Shown here: positions 1 through 9,900 of the stretch, piece after piece | Position numbering within the stretch: the stretch's first letter is position 1 | Layout: each line of letters starts with the position of its first letter | From: Streptomyces roseirectus | GTDB taxonomy: Bacteria; Actinomycetota; Actinomycetes; Streptomycetales; Streptomycetaceae | Length of the DNA stretch: 64,000 nt | Direction: 5' to 3' | NCBI RefSeq assembly: GCF_014489635.1 | Contig: NZ_CP060828.1 | Span: forward strand, 2,952,001-3,016,000 | The notes under the pieces: model-generated | Databases searched by the model: none | What the model saw: the letters and a program-made list of their open reading frames with translations, nothing else | What the model was told of the DNA's origin: nothing | Position numbers and translations under genes: made by a program

Positions 1-316
1 GCCGGTCCATCCCCCGCTCCGCCTCCTCCCCCTCCACGAACCGCACCACCCGCCCCCGGATCTCGACCCGGTCGTAGGGGTTCTGGGGGTCGTGGTGGGA
101 GAGCGAAACCCAGGGATTGCGGCGGAGGTTGCGTTCCTTCACCCGTCCGACGGACGTGTTGACGACCACCTGGTCCCCCTCCAAGTCCGCCCACATCGGC
201 GAGACTTGAGGCGCGCCCTCCGGCCCGACCGTGGCGAGGTGCCAGAAGTTGGGGGCCAGAAGGCGCGCGCGGGCGTGGGCATCGAGGGTGGCGCCGGTTT
301 CGTACAGAGCGTCCAT
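1..316 (-). CDS. PPOX/pyridoxamine 5'-phosphate oxidase-fold protein, partial
   Basis: N-terminal 105 residues of a split-barrel flavin- or F420-binding oxidoreductase; the 3' part is cut by the left edge. Visible are the family's opening strand (LLAPNFWHLATVGPEGAPQV), the SPMWAD stretch, VVNTSVGRVKERNLRRNP and SLSHHDPQNPYDRVEIRGRV, the usual core of small PPOX-class enzymes. The start is the ATG at 316. The expected full protein is about 130-145 residues, so roughly a quarter lies outside. Cofactor (FMN, F420 or haem) and substrate cannot be read from this part. It points away from nothing here and runs in the same direction as pfkA, 26 bases downstream of that gene's stop, so it could be read through from it. 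Confidence 0.75.
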   Translation of the reverse strand, partial: MDALYETGATLDAHARARLLAPNFWHLATVGPEGAPQVSPMWADLEGDQVVVNTSVGRVKERNLRRNPWVSLSHHDPQNPYDRVEIRGRVVRFVEGEEAERGMDR

Positions 317-342
317 GGACGGAGTCTGCCCGGAAACCGCCC

Positions 343-1368
343 TCAGAAGACCGACTCGGCCTCGTCCATGCGGTCGACGGGCACGCGCTTCAGTTCGGTG
401 ACCGCCTCGGCCAGCGGGACCATGACGACGTCCGTGCCGCGCAGTGCGGTCATGCGGCCGAACTCGCCCTGGTGGGCGGCCTCGACGGCGTGCCAGCCGA
501 AGCGGGTGGCGAGGACGCGGTCGTACGCGGTGGGGGTGCCGCCGCGCTGGACGTGGCCGAGGATGACCGGGCGGGCCTCCTTGCCGAGGCGGCGTTCCAG
601 CTCGCGCGCGAGCGCCGTCCCGATGCCCTGGAAGCGCTCGTGGCCGAACTGGTCGATGGCGCCCTTGCCGTAGTCCATGGTGTTGTCGGCGGGGTGCGCG
701 CCCTCGGCGACGCAGATGACGGCGAACTTCTTGCCGCGCGCGAAACGCTCCTCGACCATCTTGACCAGGTCGGCGGGGTCGAAGGGGCGTTCGGGCAGGC
801 AGATGCCGTGCGCGCCGGCGGCCATGCCGGACTCCAGGGCGATCCACCCGGCGTGCCGCCCCATGACCTCGACGACCATGACGCGCTGGTGGGACTCGGC
901 GGTGGTCTTGAGCCGGTCCATCGCCTCGGTGGCGACGCCGACGGCCGTGTCGAAGCCGAAGGTGCGGTCGGTGGAGGAGATGTCGTTGTCGATCGTCTTG
1001 GGGACGCCGACGACGGGCAGCCCGGCGTCGCTGAGCATCCGCGCGGCGGTGAGGGTGCCCTCGCCGCCGATCGGGATGAGGGCGTCGATGCCGAACTCGT
1101 GGATCATGTCGGAGGCGTTCTCGCACGCCTCGCGCAGCCGGTCGCGCTCCAGGCGGGAGGAGCCGAGGATGGTGCCGCCGAGGGCGAGGATGCCGCTGAC
1201 GGACTCCAGGTCGAGAGGGCGGTAACGGCCGTCGAGGAGGCCGGAGTAGCCGTCCTCGAAGCCGATGACCTCGTCGCCGTAGTTGTCGATCGCCCGGTGC
1301 ACGACCGACCGGATCACTGCGTTCAGGCCGGGGCAGTCGCCGCCCGCTGTGAGAACTCCGATGCGCAT
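343..1368 (-). CDS. pfkA2: ATP-dependent 6-phosphofructokinase
   Basis: Phosphorylates fructose 6-phosphate to fructose 1,6-bisphosphate, the committed step of glycolysis, in the cytoplasm. The 341-residue protein opens with MRIGVLTAGGDCPGLNAVIR, has GGEGT at 101-105 with glycine at 104 (the ATP-type residue; pyrophosphate-dependent enzymes have Asp there), PKTIDND at 123-129 with the catalytic aspartates, MGRHAGW and GHVQRGG. K124 with G104 is the pattern of the actinomycete group III enzymes. The ATG at 1368 is chosen over an upstream in-frame start at 1458 because the fold begins exactly there and GGAG lies about 8 bases before it. It is divergent from pta. Streptomyces carry several pfkA copies; the neighbouring pta-ackA-pyk genes match the setting of S. 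coelicolor pfkA2 (SCO5426) as I recall it. Confidence 0.92.
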   Translation of the reverse strand: MRIGVLTAGGDCPGLNAVIRSVVHRAIDNYGDEVIGFEDGYSGLLDGRYRPLDLESVSGILALGGTILGSSRLERDRLREACENASDMIHEFGIDALIPIGGEGTLTAARMLSDAGLPVVGVPKTIDNDISSTDRTFGFDTAVGVATEAMDRLKTTAESHQRVMVVEVMGRHAGWIALESGMAAGAHGICLPERPFDPADLVKMVEERFARGKKFAVICVAEGAHPADNTMDYGKGAIDQFGHERFQGIGTALARELERRLGKEARPVILGHVQRGGTPTAYDRVLATRFGWHAVEAAHQGEFGRMTALRGTDVVMVPLAEAVTELKRVPVDRMDEAESVF

Positions 1369-1537
1369 CGTGCTGTGTCTCCTGCTCGCTGTCGGTGTTT
1401 GTGAGCTTTCCTTCGATTCTTTCATGCCTCTGTGAGCCTCCCGCATGCCACCGCGCACCGGGACTGACGGGCGCCTTATCCAGGCCCGGAGGTATTGTCA
1501 AGAGGGTTCTGCCAGGTTGACGAAATGGAGACGACGG
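1369..1537. promoter_or_regulatory. divergent pfkA/pta promoter region
   Basis: This 169-base gap separates the divergent pfkA and pta start codons and must hold both promoters. Ribosome sites are visible at both ends (GGAG before each start). I see no convincing -35/-10 pair or palindromic operator. Confidence 0.5.
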
Positions 1538-3658
1538 GTGACGCGCAGCGTGTACGTGACCGGGATCGACCGCGGCGACGGCCGCCAGGTCGTCGAGCTG
1601 GGGGTCATGGAGCTGCTGACCCGCCAGGTCGACCGCGTGGGCGTCTTCCGCCCCCTGGTCCACGACGGCCCGGACCGCCTCTTCGAGCTCCTGCGCGCCC
1701 GCTACCGCCTGGCCCAGGAACCGTCGTCGGTGTACGGCATGGACTACCACGAGGCGTCGACGCTCCAGGCGGAACGGGGCACGGACGAGCTGGTGTCGAC
1801 GCTGGTCGACCGCTTCCACCGGGTCGCCCGGGAGTACGACGTCGTCCTGGTCCTCGGCACGGACTACGCGGACACCCAGTTCCCGGACGAGCTGTCGCTC
1901 AACGCCCGCCTGGCCAACGAGTTCGGGGCGTCGGTGATCCCAGTGGTCGGGGGCCGCAGGCAGACGGCGGAGTCGGTCCGCGCGGAGACCCACAACGCGT
2001 TCCGCGCCTACGACGGCCTGGGGTGCGACGTGCTGGCGATGGTCGTCAACCGGGTCGCCCGCGAGGACCGCGACGAGATAGCCGGCCGCCTCGCGAACCG
2101 GCTCCCGGTGCCCTGCTTCGTCGTCCCGGACGAGCCGGCCCTCTCGGCGCCGACGGTCGCGCAGGTGCGGCACGCGCTGGGGGCGCGCGTCCTGCTGGGC
2201 GACGACTCGGGGCTCGCCCGGGACGCGCTGGGGTTCGTGTTCGGCGGGGCGATGCTGCCGAACTTCCTGTCGGCGCTGACGCCGGGGTGCCTGGTGGTGA
2301 CGCCGGGGGACCGCGCGGACCTGGTGGTGGGCGCGCTGGCCGCGCACAGCGCCGGGACCCCGCCGATCGCGGGCGTGCTGCTGACGCTGGACGAGGTGCC
2401 GGGCGACAACGTCCTGACGCTGGCCGCGCGCCTCGCGCCGGGGACGCCGGTGCTGTCGGTGCCGGGGACCAGCTTCCCGACCGCCGAGCAGCTGTTCTCC
2501 CTGGAGGGCAAGCTGGGCGCGGCGACCCCGCGCAAGGCGGAGACGGCGCTGGGCCTGTTCGAGCGGTACGTCGACACGGCGGACCTGCTGACCCGGGTGA
2601 GCGCCCCGAGCAGCGACCGGGTCACGCCGATGATGTTCGAGCACAAGCTCCTGGAGCAGGCCCGCTCGGACCGCCGCCGCGTCGTCCTCCCGGAGGGCAC
2701 GGAGGAGCGCGTGCTGCACGCGGCGGAGGTCCTGCTGCGCCGCGCGGTGTGCGACCTGACCCTGCTGGGCCCGGTCGACCAGATCCGCAAGAAGGCCGCC
2801 GACCTGGGCATCGACCTGGGCGACGCCCAGCTGATCGACCCGGCGACGAGCGAGCTGCGCGACACCTTCGCCGAGACGTACGCGTCCCTGCGCGCCCACA
2901 AGGGCGTCACGGTGGAGCTGGCCCACGACGTCGTCTCGGACGTCAACTACTTCGGCACGCTGATGGTGAAGGAGGGCCTGGCCGACGGCATGGTGTCGGG
3001 CTCGGTGCACTCCACGGCGGCGACGATCCGCCCGTCCTTCGAGATCATCAAGACCAGGCCGGACTCCTCGATCGTCTCCTCGGTGTTCTTCATGTGCCTC
3101 GCGGACAAGGTCCTGGTGTACGGCGACTGCGCGGTCAACCCCGACCCGGACGCCGAGCAGCTGGCGGACATCGCGGTCCAGTCGGCGGCGACGGCGGCGC
3201 GGTTCGGTGTGGAGCCGAGGATCGCGATGCTGTCGTACTCGACGGGGACGTCGGGTTCGGGCGCGGACGTCGACAAGGTGCGCGAGGCGACCGAGCTGGT
3301 GCGCGCGCGCCGTCCGGACCTGAAGATCGAGGGGCCGATCCAGTACGACGCGGCGGTGGAGCCGTCGGTCGCGGCGACCAAGCTGCCGGGCTCGGAGGTG
3401 GCCGGGCAGGCGACGGTGCTGATCTTCCCGGACCTCAACACCGGCAACAACACGTACAAGGCGGTGCAGCGGTCGGCCGGCGCGATCGCGGTGGGCCCGG
3501 TCCTGCAGGGTCTGCGCAAGCCGGTGAACGACCTGTCGCGGGGCGCGCTGGTGCAGGACATCGTCAACACCGTCGCCATCACCGCGATCCAGGCGCAGAC
3601 GCCGGCGCCCGCCGAGCAAGTCCCCGTCCCCTCCGAGAAGAAGGCTCCCGTCCAGTGA
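1538..3658 (+). CDS. pta: phosphate acetyltransferase
   Basis: Interconverts acetyl-CoA plus phosphate with acetyl phosphate plus CoA; with AckA it forms the reversible acetate overflow and assimilation route. The 706-residue product is the long, two-part Pta: an N-terminal P-loop-like/DRTGG regulatory half (about 1-350) and a C-terminal PTA_PTB catalytic half from about residue 366 (MMFEHKLLEQARSDRRRVVL) to 690, containing SGSVHSTAATIRP and LIFPDLNTGNN. GTG at 1538 is preferred because GGAG sits 7 bases upstream; an in-frame ORF extends to 1445 without family similarity. The stop overlaps the ackA start as GTGA, so the two genes are translationally coupled. Confidence 0.95.
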   Translation: MTRSVYVTGIDRGDGRQVVELGVMELLTRQVDRVGVFRPLVHDGPDRLFELLRARYRLAQEPSSVYGMDYHEASTLQAERGTDELVSTLVDRFHRVAREYDVVLVLGTDYADTQFPDELSLNARLANEFGASVIPVVGGRRQTAESVRAETHNAFRAYDGLGCDVLAMVVNRVAREDRDEIAGRLANRLPVPCFVVPDEPALSAPTVAQVRHALGARVLLGDDSGLARDALGFVFGGAMLPNFLSALTPGCLVVTPGDRADLVVGALAAHSAGTPPIAGVLLTLDEVPGDNVLTLAARLAPGTPVLSVPGTSFPTAEQLFSLEGKLGAATPRKAETALGLFERYVDTADLLTRVSAPSSDRVTPMMFEHKLLEQARSDRRRVVLPEGTEERVLHAAEVLLRRAVCDLTLLGPVDQIRKKAADLGIDLGDAQLIDPATSELRDTFAETYASLRAHKGVTVELAHDVVSDVNYFGTLMVKEGLADGMVSGSVHSTAATIRPSFEIIKTRPDSSIVSSVFFMCLADKVLVYGDCAVNPDPDAEQLADIAVQSAATAARFGVEPRIAMLSYSTGTSGSGADVDKVREATELVRARRPDLKIEGPIQYDAAVEPSVAATKLPGSEVAGQATVLIFPDLNTGNNTYKAVQRSAGAIAVGPVLQGLRKPVNDLSRGALVQDIVNTVAITAIQAQTPAPAEQVPVPSEKKAPVQ

Positions 3659-4857
3659 CCGCGTCCCGTGTCCTCGTCCTCAACTCCGGCTCGTCGTCGG
3701 TGAAGTACCAGCTCCTCGACATGGCCGACGGCAGCCGGCTGGCGACGGGCCTCGTCGAGCGGATCGGGGAGGAGACGTCCCGGCTGAAGCACACGGACCT
3801 GGTGAGCGGCGCCACCCGCGAGCGCACGGCGCCGATCGCCGACCACGGGGCCGCCCTGAAGTCCGTCGCGGAGGAACTGGCGCTCGACGGCCGGGGCCTG
3901 GACTCCCCCGAGCTGGCGGCGATAGGCCACCGCGTGGTGCACGGCGGCCAGACCTTCACCCGCCCCACGGTGATCGACGACGCGGTCCTCGCGGAGATCG
4001 AGCGCCTGGTGCCGCTCGCCCCGCTGCACAACCCGGCGAACCTGACGGGCATCCGCACGGCCCAGGCGCTGCGCCCCGACCTCCCCCAGGTCGCCGTCTT
4101 CGACACGGCGTTCCACACGACGATGCCGGAGTCGGCGGCGCGCTACGCGATCGACGTCGCGACGGCCGACGAGCACAGCATCCGCCGCTACGGCTTCCAC
4201 GGCACCTCGCACGCGTACGTGTCCCGGGCGACGGCCGAGCTGCTGGGCCGGGCGCCGGAGGAGGTCAACGTGATCGTGCTGCACCTGGGCAACGGCGCGT
4301 CGGCGTCGGCGGTGCGCGCGGGGCGGTGTGTGGACACCTCGATGGGGCTGACGCCTTTGGAGGGGCTGGTGATGGGTACGCGTTCCGGTGACCTGGACCC
4401 GGCCGTCATCTTCCATTTGGCGCGGGTTGGCGGGATGTCCACGGACGACGTCGACACTCTCCTCAACAAGCGGAGCGGGCTGATCGGTCTCTGCGGCGAC
4501 AACGACATGCGGGAGATCCGGCGGCGTATCGACGCGGGGGACGGGGCGGCGGAACTCGCCTTCGAGATCTATGTCCACCGGCTGCGGAAATACGTCGGGG
4601 CGTATTACGCGGTGCTCGGAAAGGTCGACGCGGTCGCGTTCACGGCCGGGGTCGGGGAGAACGCGGCGGAGGTGCGGGCGGCGGCGCTGGCCGGCCTGGA
4701 GGGGATGGGCCTCGCCGTGGACCCGGCGCTGAACGCCGTGCGGGGCGACGGGGCGCGGCTGATCTCGCCGGCGGGGTCGCGGGTCGCGGTGGCGGTCGTC
4801 CCGACGGACGAGGAGCTGGAAATCGCGAGGCAGGCATATGCCCTGGTCGGCAACTGA
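3655..4857 (+). CDS. ackA: acetate kinase
   Basis: Makes ATP and acetate from acetyl phosphate, or the reverse. At 400 residues it has the family's normal length. ASKHA-fold landmarks are present: VLVLNSGSSSVKYQLL near the N-terminus, RYGFHGTSHAYVS, VLHLGNGASASAV, DTSMGLTPLEGLVMGTRSGD and AFTAGVGENA. The GTG start at 3655 overlaps the pta stop by four bases, so one mRNA is expected for both. The only 73 bases to pyk contain a ribosome site but no obvious terminator, so pyk may also be read from this transcript. Confidence 0.95.
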   Translation: MTASRVLVLNSGSSSVKYQLLDMADGSRLATGLVERIGEETSRLKHTDLVSGATRERTAPIADHGAALKSVAEELALDGRGLDSPELAAIGHRVVHGGQTFTRPTVIDDAVLAEIERLVPLAPLHNPANLTGIRTAQALRPDLPQVAVFDTAFHTTMPESAARYAIDVATADEHSIRRYGFHGTSHAYVSRATAELLGRAPEEVNVIVLHLGNGASASAVRAGRCVDTSMGLTPLEGLVMGTRSGDLDPAVIFHLARVGGMSTDDVDTLLNKRSGLIGLCGDNDMREIRRRIDAGDGAAELAFEIYVHRLRKYVGAYYAVLGKVDAVAFTAGVGENAAEVRAAALAGLEGMGLAVDPALNAVRGDGARLISPAGSRVAVAVVPTDEELEIARQAYALVGN

Positions 4858-4930
4858 GCGCTAACCCGCCCATTTGTAGATTCCGCCAGACGGAATATTC
4901 CGAAGCGAAACAAACCGATAGGATCGACTC

Positions 4931-6361
4931 ATGCGCCGTTCGAAAATCGTCTGTACTCTCGGCCCCGCGGTCGACTCCCACGACCAGCTGGTGTCGCTGA
5001 TCGAGGCCGGCATGAACGTGGCCCGTTTCAACTTCAGCCACGGTTCGCACGCCGAGCACCAGGGCCGGTACGACCGGGTCCGGGCCGCCGCCAAGGTGGC
5101 CGGCCGGGCGATCGGCGTCCTCGCCGACCTCCAGGGCCCCAAGATCCGCCTGGAGACCTTCGCCGAGGGCCCCGTCGAGCTGGTGCGCGGTGACGAGTTC
5201 ACCATCACCGCCGAGGACGTCCCGGGCGACAAGACGATCTGCGGCACGACGTACAAGGGCCTCCCGGGTGACGTCGCCCCGGGCGACCAGATCCTCATCA
5301 ACGACGGCAACGTCGAGCTGCGGGTCCTCTCGGTGGACGGGCCCGCGGTCCGTACGACCGTCGTCGAGGGCGGCGTCATCTCCGACCACAAGGGCATCAA
5401 CCTGCCGGGCGCGGCGGTGAACGTCCCCGCGCTGTCCGAGAAGGACATCGAGGACCTGCGGTTCGCGCTCCGCATGGGCTGCGACATGGTCGCCCTGTCC
5501 TTCGTCCGCGACGCCAAGGACGTGGCCGACGTCCACCGCGTGATGGACGAGGAGGGCCGCCGGGTCCCCGTCATCGCCAAGGTGGAGAAGCCGCAGGCGG
5601 TGGAGAACATGGAGGACGTCGTGATGGCGTTCGACGGTGTGATGGTCGCCCGTGGTGACCTCGCCGTCGAGTACCCGCTCGAAAAGGTCCCCATGGTGCA
5701 GAAGCGGCTCATCGAGCTGTGCCGCCGCAACGCCAAGCCGGTGATCGTCGCGACCCAGATGATGGAGTCCATGATCACCAACTCCCGCCCGACCCGCGCC
5801 GAGGCGTCTGACGTCGCGAACGCGATCCTCGACGGGGCGGACGCGGTGATGCTGTCGGCGGAGTCGAGCGTCGGCGCCTATCCGATCGAGACGGTCAAGA
5901 CGATGTCGAAGATCGTCTCGGCGGCCGAGCAGGAACTCCTCTCCAAGGGACTTCAGCCCCTCGTCCCCGGCAAGAAGCCCCGCACGCAGGGCGGCTCCGT
6001 CGCCCGTGCGGCCTGCGAGATCGCCGACTTCCTCGGCGGGCGCGGCCTCGTCGCCTTCACGCAGTCCGGCGACACGGCCCGCCGTCTCTCCCGCTACCGG
6101 GCCCAGCAGCCGATCATCGCCTTCACCACCGACGAGAACACCCGCAACCAGCTCACCCTGAGCTGGGGCGTCGAGTCCCACGTCGTCCCCTTCGTCAACA
6201 CCACCGACGAAATGGTCGAGATGGTCGACCAGGAGATCGCCAAGATCAACCGCTTCACCCCCGGCGACACGGTCATCATCACCGCCGGCTCCCCGCCCGG
6301 CGTCCCCGGCACCACCAACATGCTCCGCGTCCACCACATCGCGGGCGACACGACGGACTGA
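4931..6361 (+). CDS. pyk2: pyruvate kinase
   Basis: Converts phosphoenolpyruvate and ADP to pyruvate and ATP, the last step of glycolysis. The 476-residue protein has MRRSKIVCTLGPAVDS, the NFSHGSH substrate motif, the B-domain (about 70-165), KVEKPQAVENMEDV, ARGDLAVE and the ATQMMESM loop, plus a regulatory C-terminal domain. AGGA lies 9 bases before the ATG. The suffix '2' follows its position beside ackA-pta-pfkA2 in S. coelicolor (SCO5423 by recall), since streptomycetes have two pyruvate kinases; the enzyme call itself is firm. A strong hairpin terminator follows the stop. Confidence 0.93.
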   Translation: MRRSKIVCTLGPAVDSHDQLVSLIEAGMNVARFNFSHGSHAEHQGRYDRVRAAAKVAGRAIGVLADLQGPKIRLETFAEGPVELVRGDEFTITAEDVPGDKTICGTTYKGLPGDVAPGDQILINDGNVELRVLSVDGPAVRTTVVEGGVISDHKGINLPGAAVNVPALSEKDIEDLRFALRMGCDMVALSFVRDAKDVADVHRVMDEEGRRVPVIAKVEKPQAVENMEDVVMAFDGVMVARGDLAVEYPLEKVPMVQKRLIELCRRNAKPVIVATQMMESMITNSRPTRAEASDVANAILDGADAVMLSAESSVGAYPIETVKTMSKIVSAAEQELLSKGLQPLVPGKKPRTQGGSVARAACEIADFLGGRGLVAFTQSGDTARRLSRYRAQQPIIAFTTDENTRNQLTLSWGVESHVVPFVNTTDEMVEMVDQEIAKINRFTPGDTVIITAGSPPGVPGTTNMLRVHHIAGDTTD

Positions 6362-6377
6362 CGTCCGGCACGCACAG

Positions 6378-6417
6378 CAGTGGGGGCACCCCCGGGTCAC
6401 CGGGGGTGCCCCCACTG
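6378..6417. terminator. bidirectional hairpin terminator between pyk and immunity gene
   Basis: Perfect 18-bp inverted repeat (CAGTGGGGGCACCCCCGG, then its complement) with a 4-base loop GTCA. It lies between the convergent ends of pyk (6361) and the minus-strand gene ending at 6422, so it can stop transcription from both sides. There is no long U-tract, which is usual for Streptomyces. Confidence 0.88.
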
Positions 6418-6421
6418 TCAC

Positions 6422-6970
6422 TCAGGGAAGATCCGGCAGGAGCCGTTCCCACATCCGGCACTCGTCCCTACGTGGATGCTCGGCCGGCAAGCCGCCGAGA
6501 AAGGTCACCGGACCCAGAAGCCGTCGGATCATCCGGAGCGAAAGAATCTGCTCGCGCTCCAACTCGCGCCAGCGCGGCGCGCGGGAGGCGGCCTCCCGCA
6601 GGCTCATCGGCATGGCGGCCAAGGCTCGCTCGACCACTTCCCCCGGATCGTGCAACGGCCGATCCAGCCGCGGGCCCGCCGTACGCACCAGTGAGGCCCT
6701 GAGCCACAGATCCCGCAGCAGCCACTCGTTGCGCTGCTCCCCCGTCGCCTGTCGGGCGCCCTCCAGCAACTGTCCCCAGGCGCGCGCGACTTCGGGCCAT
6801 TCCTCCTCCGGAACCCGCACCGCGTCCTCTTGAAGCCGCGCCGCGAACTGCTGAGCAGCGGCCAGCCACTCGTTCATCTCGCCCCCCGCCCCCTCCGGCT
6901 CCAGCGCCGACCAGCGCAGTACCTGGCCCCGCAGATCCAGTCGGTCGAGACCGTGGAACAGCTCACTCAT
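6422..6970 (-). CDS. candidate immunity protein for the adjacent HINT toxin
   Basis: 182-residue soluble protein of unrecognised family, rich in Trp, Arg, Glu and Leu (for example NEWLAAAQQFAARLQEDAV and RRDECRMWERLLPDLP), predicted to be mainly helical, with no signal peptide or membrane segment. Its ATG shares one base with the stop codon of the toxin gene (TGATG at 6968-6972), so it is translationally coupled and made in step with the toxin. Position directly 3' of a polymorphic toxin, small size and cytoplasmic character are the standard marks of a cognate immunity gene; the function is inferred from this only. It ends at a terminator shared with pyk. Confidence 0.6.
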   Translation of the reverse strand: MSELFHGLDRLDLRGQVLRWSALEPEGAGGEMNEWLAAAQQFAARLQEDAVRVPEEEWPEVARAWGQLLEGARQATGEQRNEWLLRDLWLRASLVRTAGPRLDRPLHDPGEVVERALAAMPMSLREAASRAPRWRELEREQILSLRMIRRLLGPVTFLGGLPAEHPRRDECRMWERLLPDLP

Positions 6971-9900
6971 CAGAACAGCACCCCCGCTGCGGCGAAGGCT
7001 TCCTTGCCCACATGCTCCGCCCCACCACCGGGCGCCCAGAACGGGTCGCCCTCGACGAAGTAGTGGCCGGTGTGGCTGTCGATACGCAAGCCGAAGTACT
7101 GGCCACCGCCGCCCGCGATCTCAGCCTCCCCCGCCGCTCGAACGGGCCCACCGCCACTGAGTACAGGGTGGGAGAGCTCCCGACCGTTGACCGTCTTGGG
7201 CATGATGAGCAATTGTCCGTCCTCCAGCACAGCCCATTTCACGGGCTCACCGTCGAAATCGATGTACCTCTCCCAGTCTGCCGATCCCGGCTTCGCAGGA
7301 CGGACGCCCAGCCGCTCCGCCAGCGAAAGTTCCTCAGAAAGCGTCGCAGGCATCCGGTTCGGGAAGATCCGGCAAGTGTTGTGCACCAGCACCCGCGTAT
7401 CGCCCACAAAGTAGGTGTGGTCTCCCTCTACTTCGAAGTTGAACACCTGCGTCCGGGCAACGGTCGTCCGCACCGCGCTCACCCGCGTGTCCGCACCGTC
7501 CAGGGTGCGCAGTCGGTCTCCGGGACGCAGCGACTGGGCGCTGGTCCACCCCTTCCCCAGCACCCAGAACGGATGCTCGGGCGTTGCTCGAACGGTCTCC
7601 TGTCCGATGCCGACCGACACGAGCGAGTCAGCCGTGCGCCGCATCACGCCGGTGACCTTGCGCAGGTGCCGTTTTCCCGTCACCGGGTCCTCGGCCCAGA
7701 CCCGGTCACCCGGGCCGATCTCCTCGATCGGTCTGGTCCCGTGTTCCGTCGCGATTTTGGTACCGGCCGGGAAACACATGGCGTTCAGGGCCTGTCGGCC
7801 GATGCGCTCCAGATTCGCCATGGCCGACGCGCTGAGGCCGGAGCCGCGCAGACCCCAGATGGCCGCGCCGATCCCGCTGCCGGAGCGAATCGCGACCCTC
7901 ATGGTGAACGCCGCTTGCGCGGCCTTCACCAGCACCCCCGGCAGAACGATGCTCCCCGCCAGCCACAAGCAGCTGCTGAGCTTGCGGTTCCAGCAGCCGA
8001 CGATGTCGGCGACGGCGCCGGTGGCGATGGCCTTGAGGACGGAGGCGGTGAGTTCGAGACCGTCGACGTGGACGTCGTTCTCACGGAAGGTGACGTCCAG
8101 CGGGGAACTCATCAGGTAGTCGCGCTGGATCGCCTTGCCGCACTTGGCCCGCTCCACTCCCGGCAGCGGGCAGGACTCCAGGTAGAAGTCCATCTCGCCG
8201 TAGATGTGGAATTCGAGGTCGATCTCGCAGCCGATGCCGGAGCCGGAGTGCGTACCGACACAGTCGCTCTTGGGATCGATGTCGACCCGGGTCTCGTCAC
8301 TGGGTTTCATGACGACGCCGTCGACCCCGGTACCGCCACCGCCACCGGTGCGCCGCTGCTCCTGCGCGGCCTCGAAGTCCACCTGCTGCGCGCGGACGGC
8401 GGCATGGGCGGCCTCGGCGGCAGTCGCGTCCCGCTCCGCCTGATCGGCGACACCCCGTGCGGTGGAGGCGTCCCGCTCGGCCGCGTCGGCGGCGCTCCGG
8501 GCACTCGACGCGTCCCGTTCGGCCTCCGTGGCGGACGCATCGGCCTGAAAGGCGTGGTCCCCGGCCGAATCCGCCGCCTGCTGCGCGGCCGCGGCGTCCG
8601 CGGTGGCCCGCTCGTGATAGCCGACGGTGGCTGCCTCGGCCTTCTTGGCGGCCTTCGCGGAAGCGTCCGCCGCACCGGCCGAAGCCTGCGCCGAGGTGGC
8701 CGACCTGGCCGCGTTCGCGGCGTACTCGGCCGCGCCCGCCGCTGCCTGGGCCGCCGCCTTGGCATCGGCGTCGGCCTTGGCGGCGAGCGCCTTGGCGTCG
8801 GCCGCGGCCCTGGCCGCCTGGGCGGCTTTCGCCTGGGCCAGCGCCTGCTGCTGCTCGGCGGCCGTCTTCGCGGCCTGCCCGGTCAGCACGGCGAGCCCCG
8901 CCGAGGGATCGGTCTCCGCGTAGGGGGAGCCGAGTTCGACGGCGTCGTTGGCCGGTTTCACGACCTGCGCCGCCGAGTCGCGCGCGGCCGACGCGGCCTG
9001 CGCGGTGGCGTACGCGTGACCGGCCGCGCGTACGGCGTCGGCGCCCGCGAGCAGCGCCTCGGAACGGGCCACGACGGCATCGGCCCTGGCCTTCTCGGCC
9101 GCCTTCTGCGCGGTCTGCGCCTGTGCCCGCGCGGCGGTCGCGTTCCACTTGGCGGCCTCGGCGGCGTCGATGGCGTCGGCTGCGGCAGCGTGCGCCTTGC
9201 CCACGGCGGCCTCAGTGACAGCGACGTCGGCCTTCGCCCCGTCGGCCGCGGACTGAGCCCGCCGGTGCGCGCCCTCGGCCCGGGTCGCGGCGGCCCGCGC
9301 CTCGGTGGCGGCCTCGGTGGCGTCGTCCGCCGCACCGCGAGCGGCGGTGGCGGCAGCGGTCGCCTGATCGGCGGCGGTCCGGGCCTTGGTCGCCGCCTGC
9401 CGGGCCTCGATGGCGTCGGCGGTGCCGTCGACGGCGGCGAGCAGCGCCTCGGCGGCCTCGGCCTTCGCGGCCAGGGTGTCGCGACGGTTCTCGGCGGTCA
9501 GCGCGGCGTCCCGGGCCTGCTTGGCCCTGGTCTCCTGGGTGAGGGCGGCGTTCTTCTTGTCGGCCGCGGTCCGGCCCGCGCTCTGCGCGTCGGCGAGCCT
9601 GTCGCCCGCGACGGCACGCTGAGACTGGGCGCGGGCCTCCGCGTCACCCGCCTTCTTCCGCTCGGCGGCCGCCAGATCCTTCTGCGCCTGTGCGTAATCC
9701 CGCTCCGCCTCGGCCTTGTGCCGCTTCGCCTTCGCGTCATCGGCGGCGGACTTGGCGGTCTGCTCGGCGGCCTTCGCCCTGTTCTCCGCGGCCTTGGCCT
9801 CGGAGGCGCGCTGCGCGGCCGCGGCGGCCTGGGCGGCGGCGCCCTCCGCGGCGGCCTTCGACTGGGCCTGGGCCTCCTCGGCGGCCTTGCGGCGGAACTC

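Noticed and set aside
1495..3654. Long in-frame extension upstream of ackA
   Set aside because: It reads through pta in the wrong frame as Gly/Arg/Pro-rich sequence; acetate kinase begins at 3655.
7374..7776. True intein in the large toxin
   Set aside because: The HINT domain is followed directly by a short C-terminal domain and there is no homing endonuclease; layout is that of pretoxin self-cleavage, not protein splicing.
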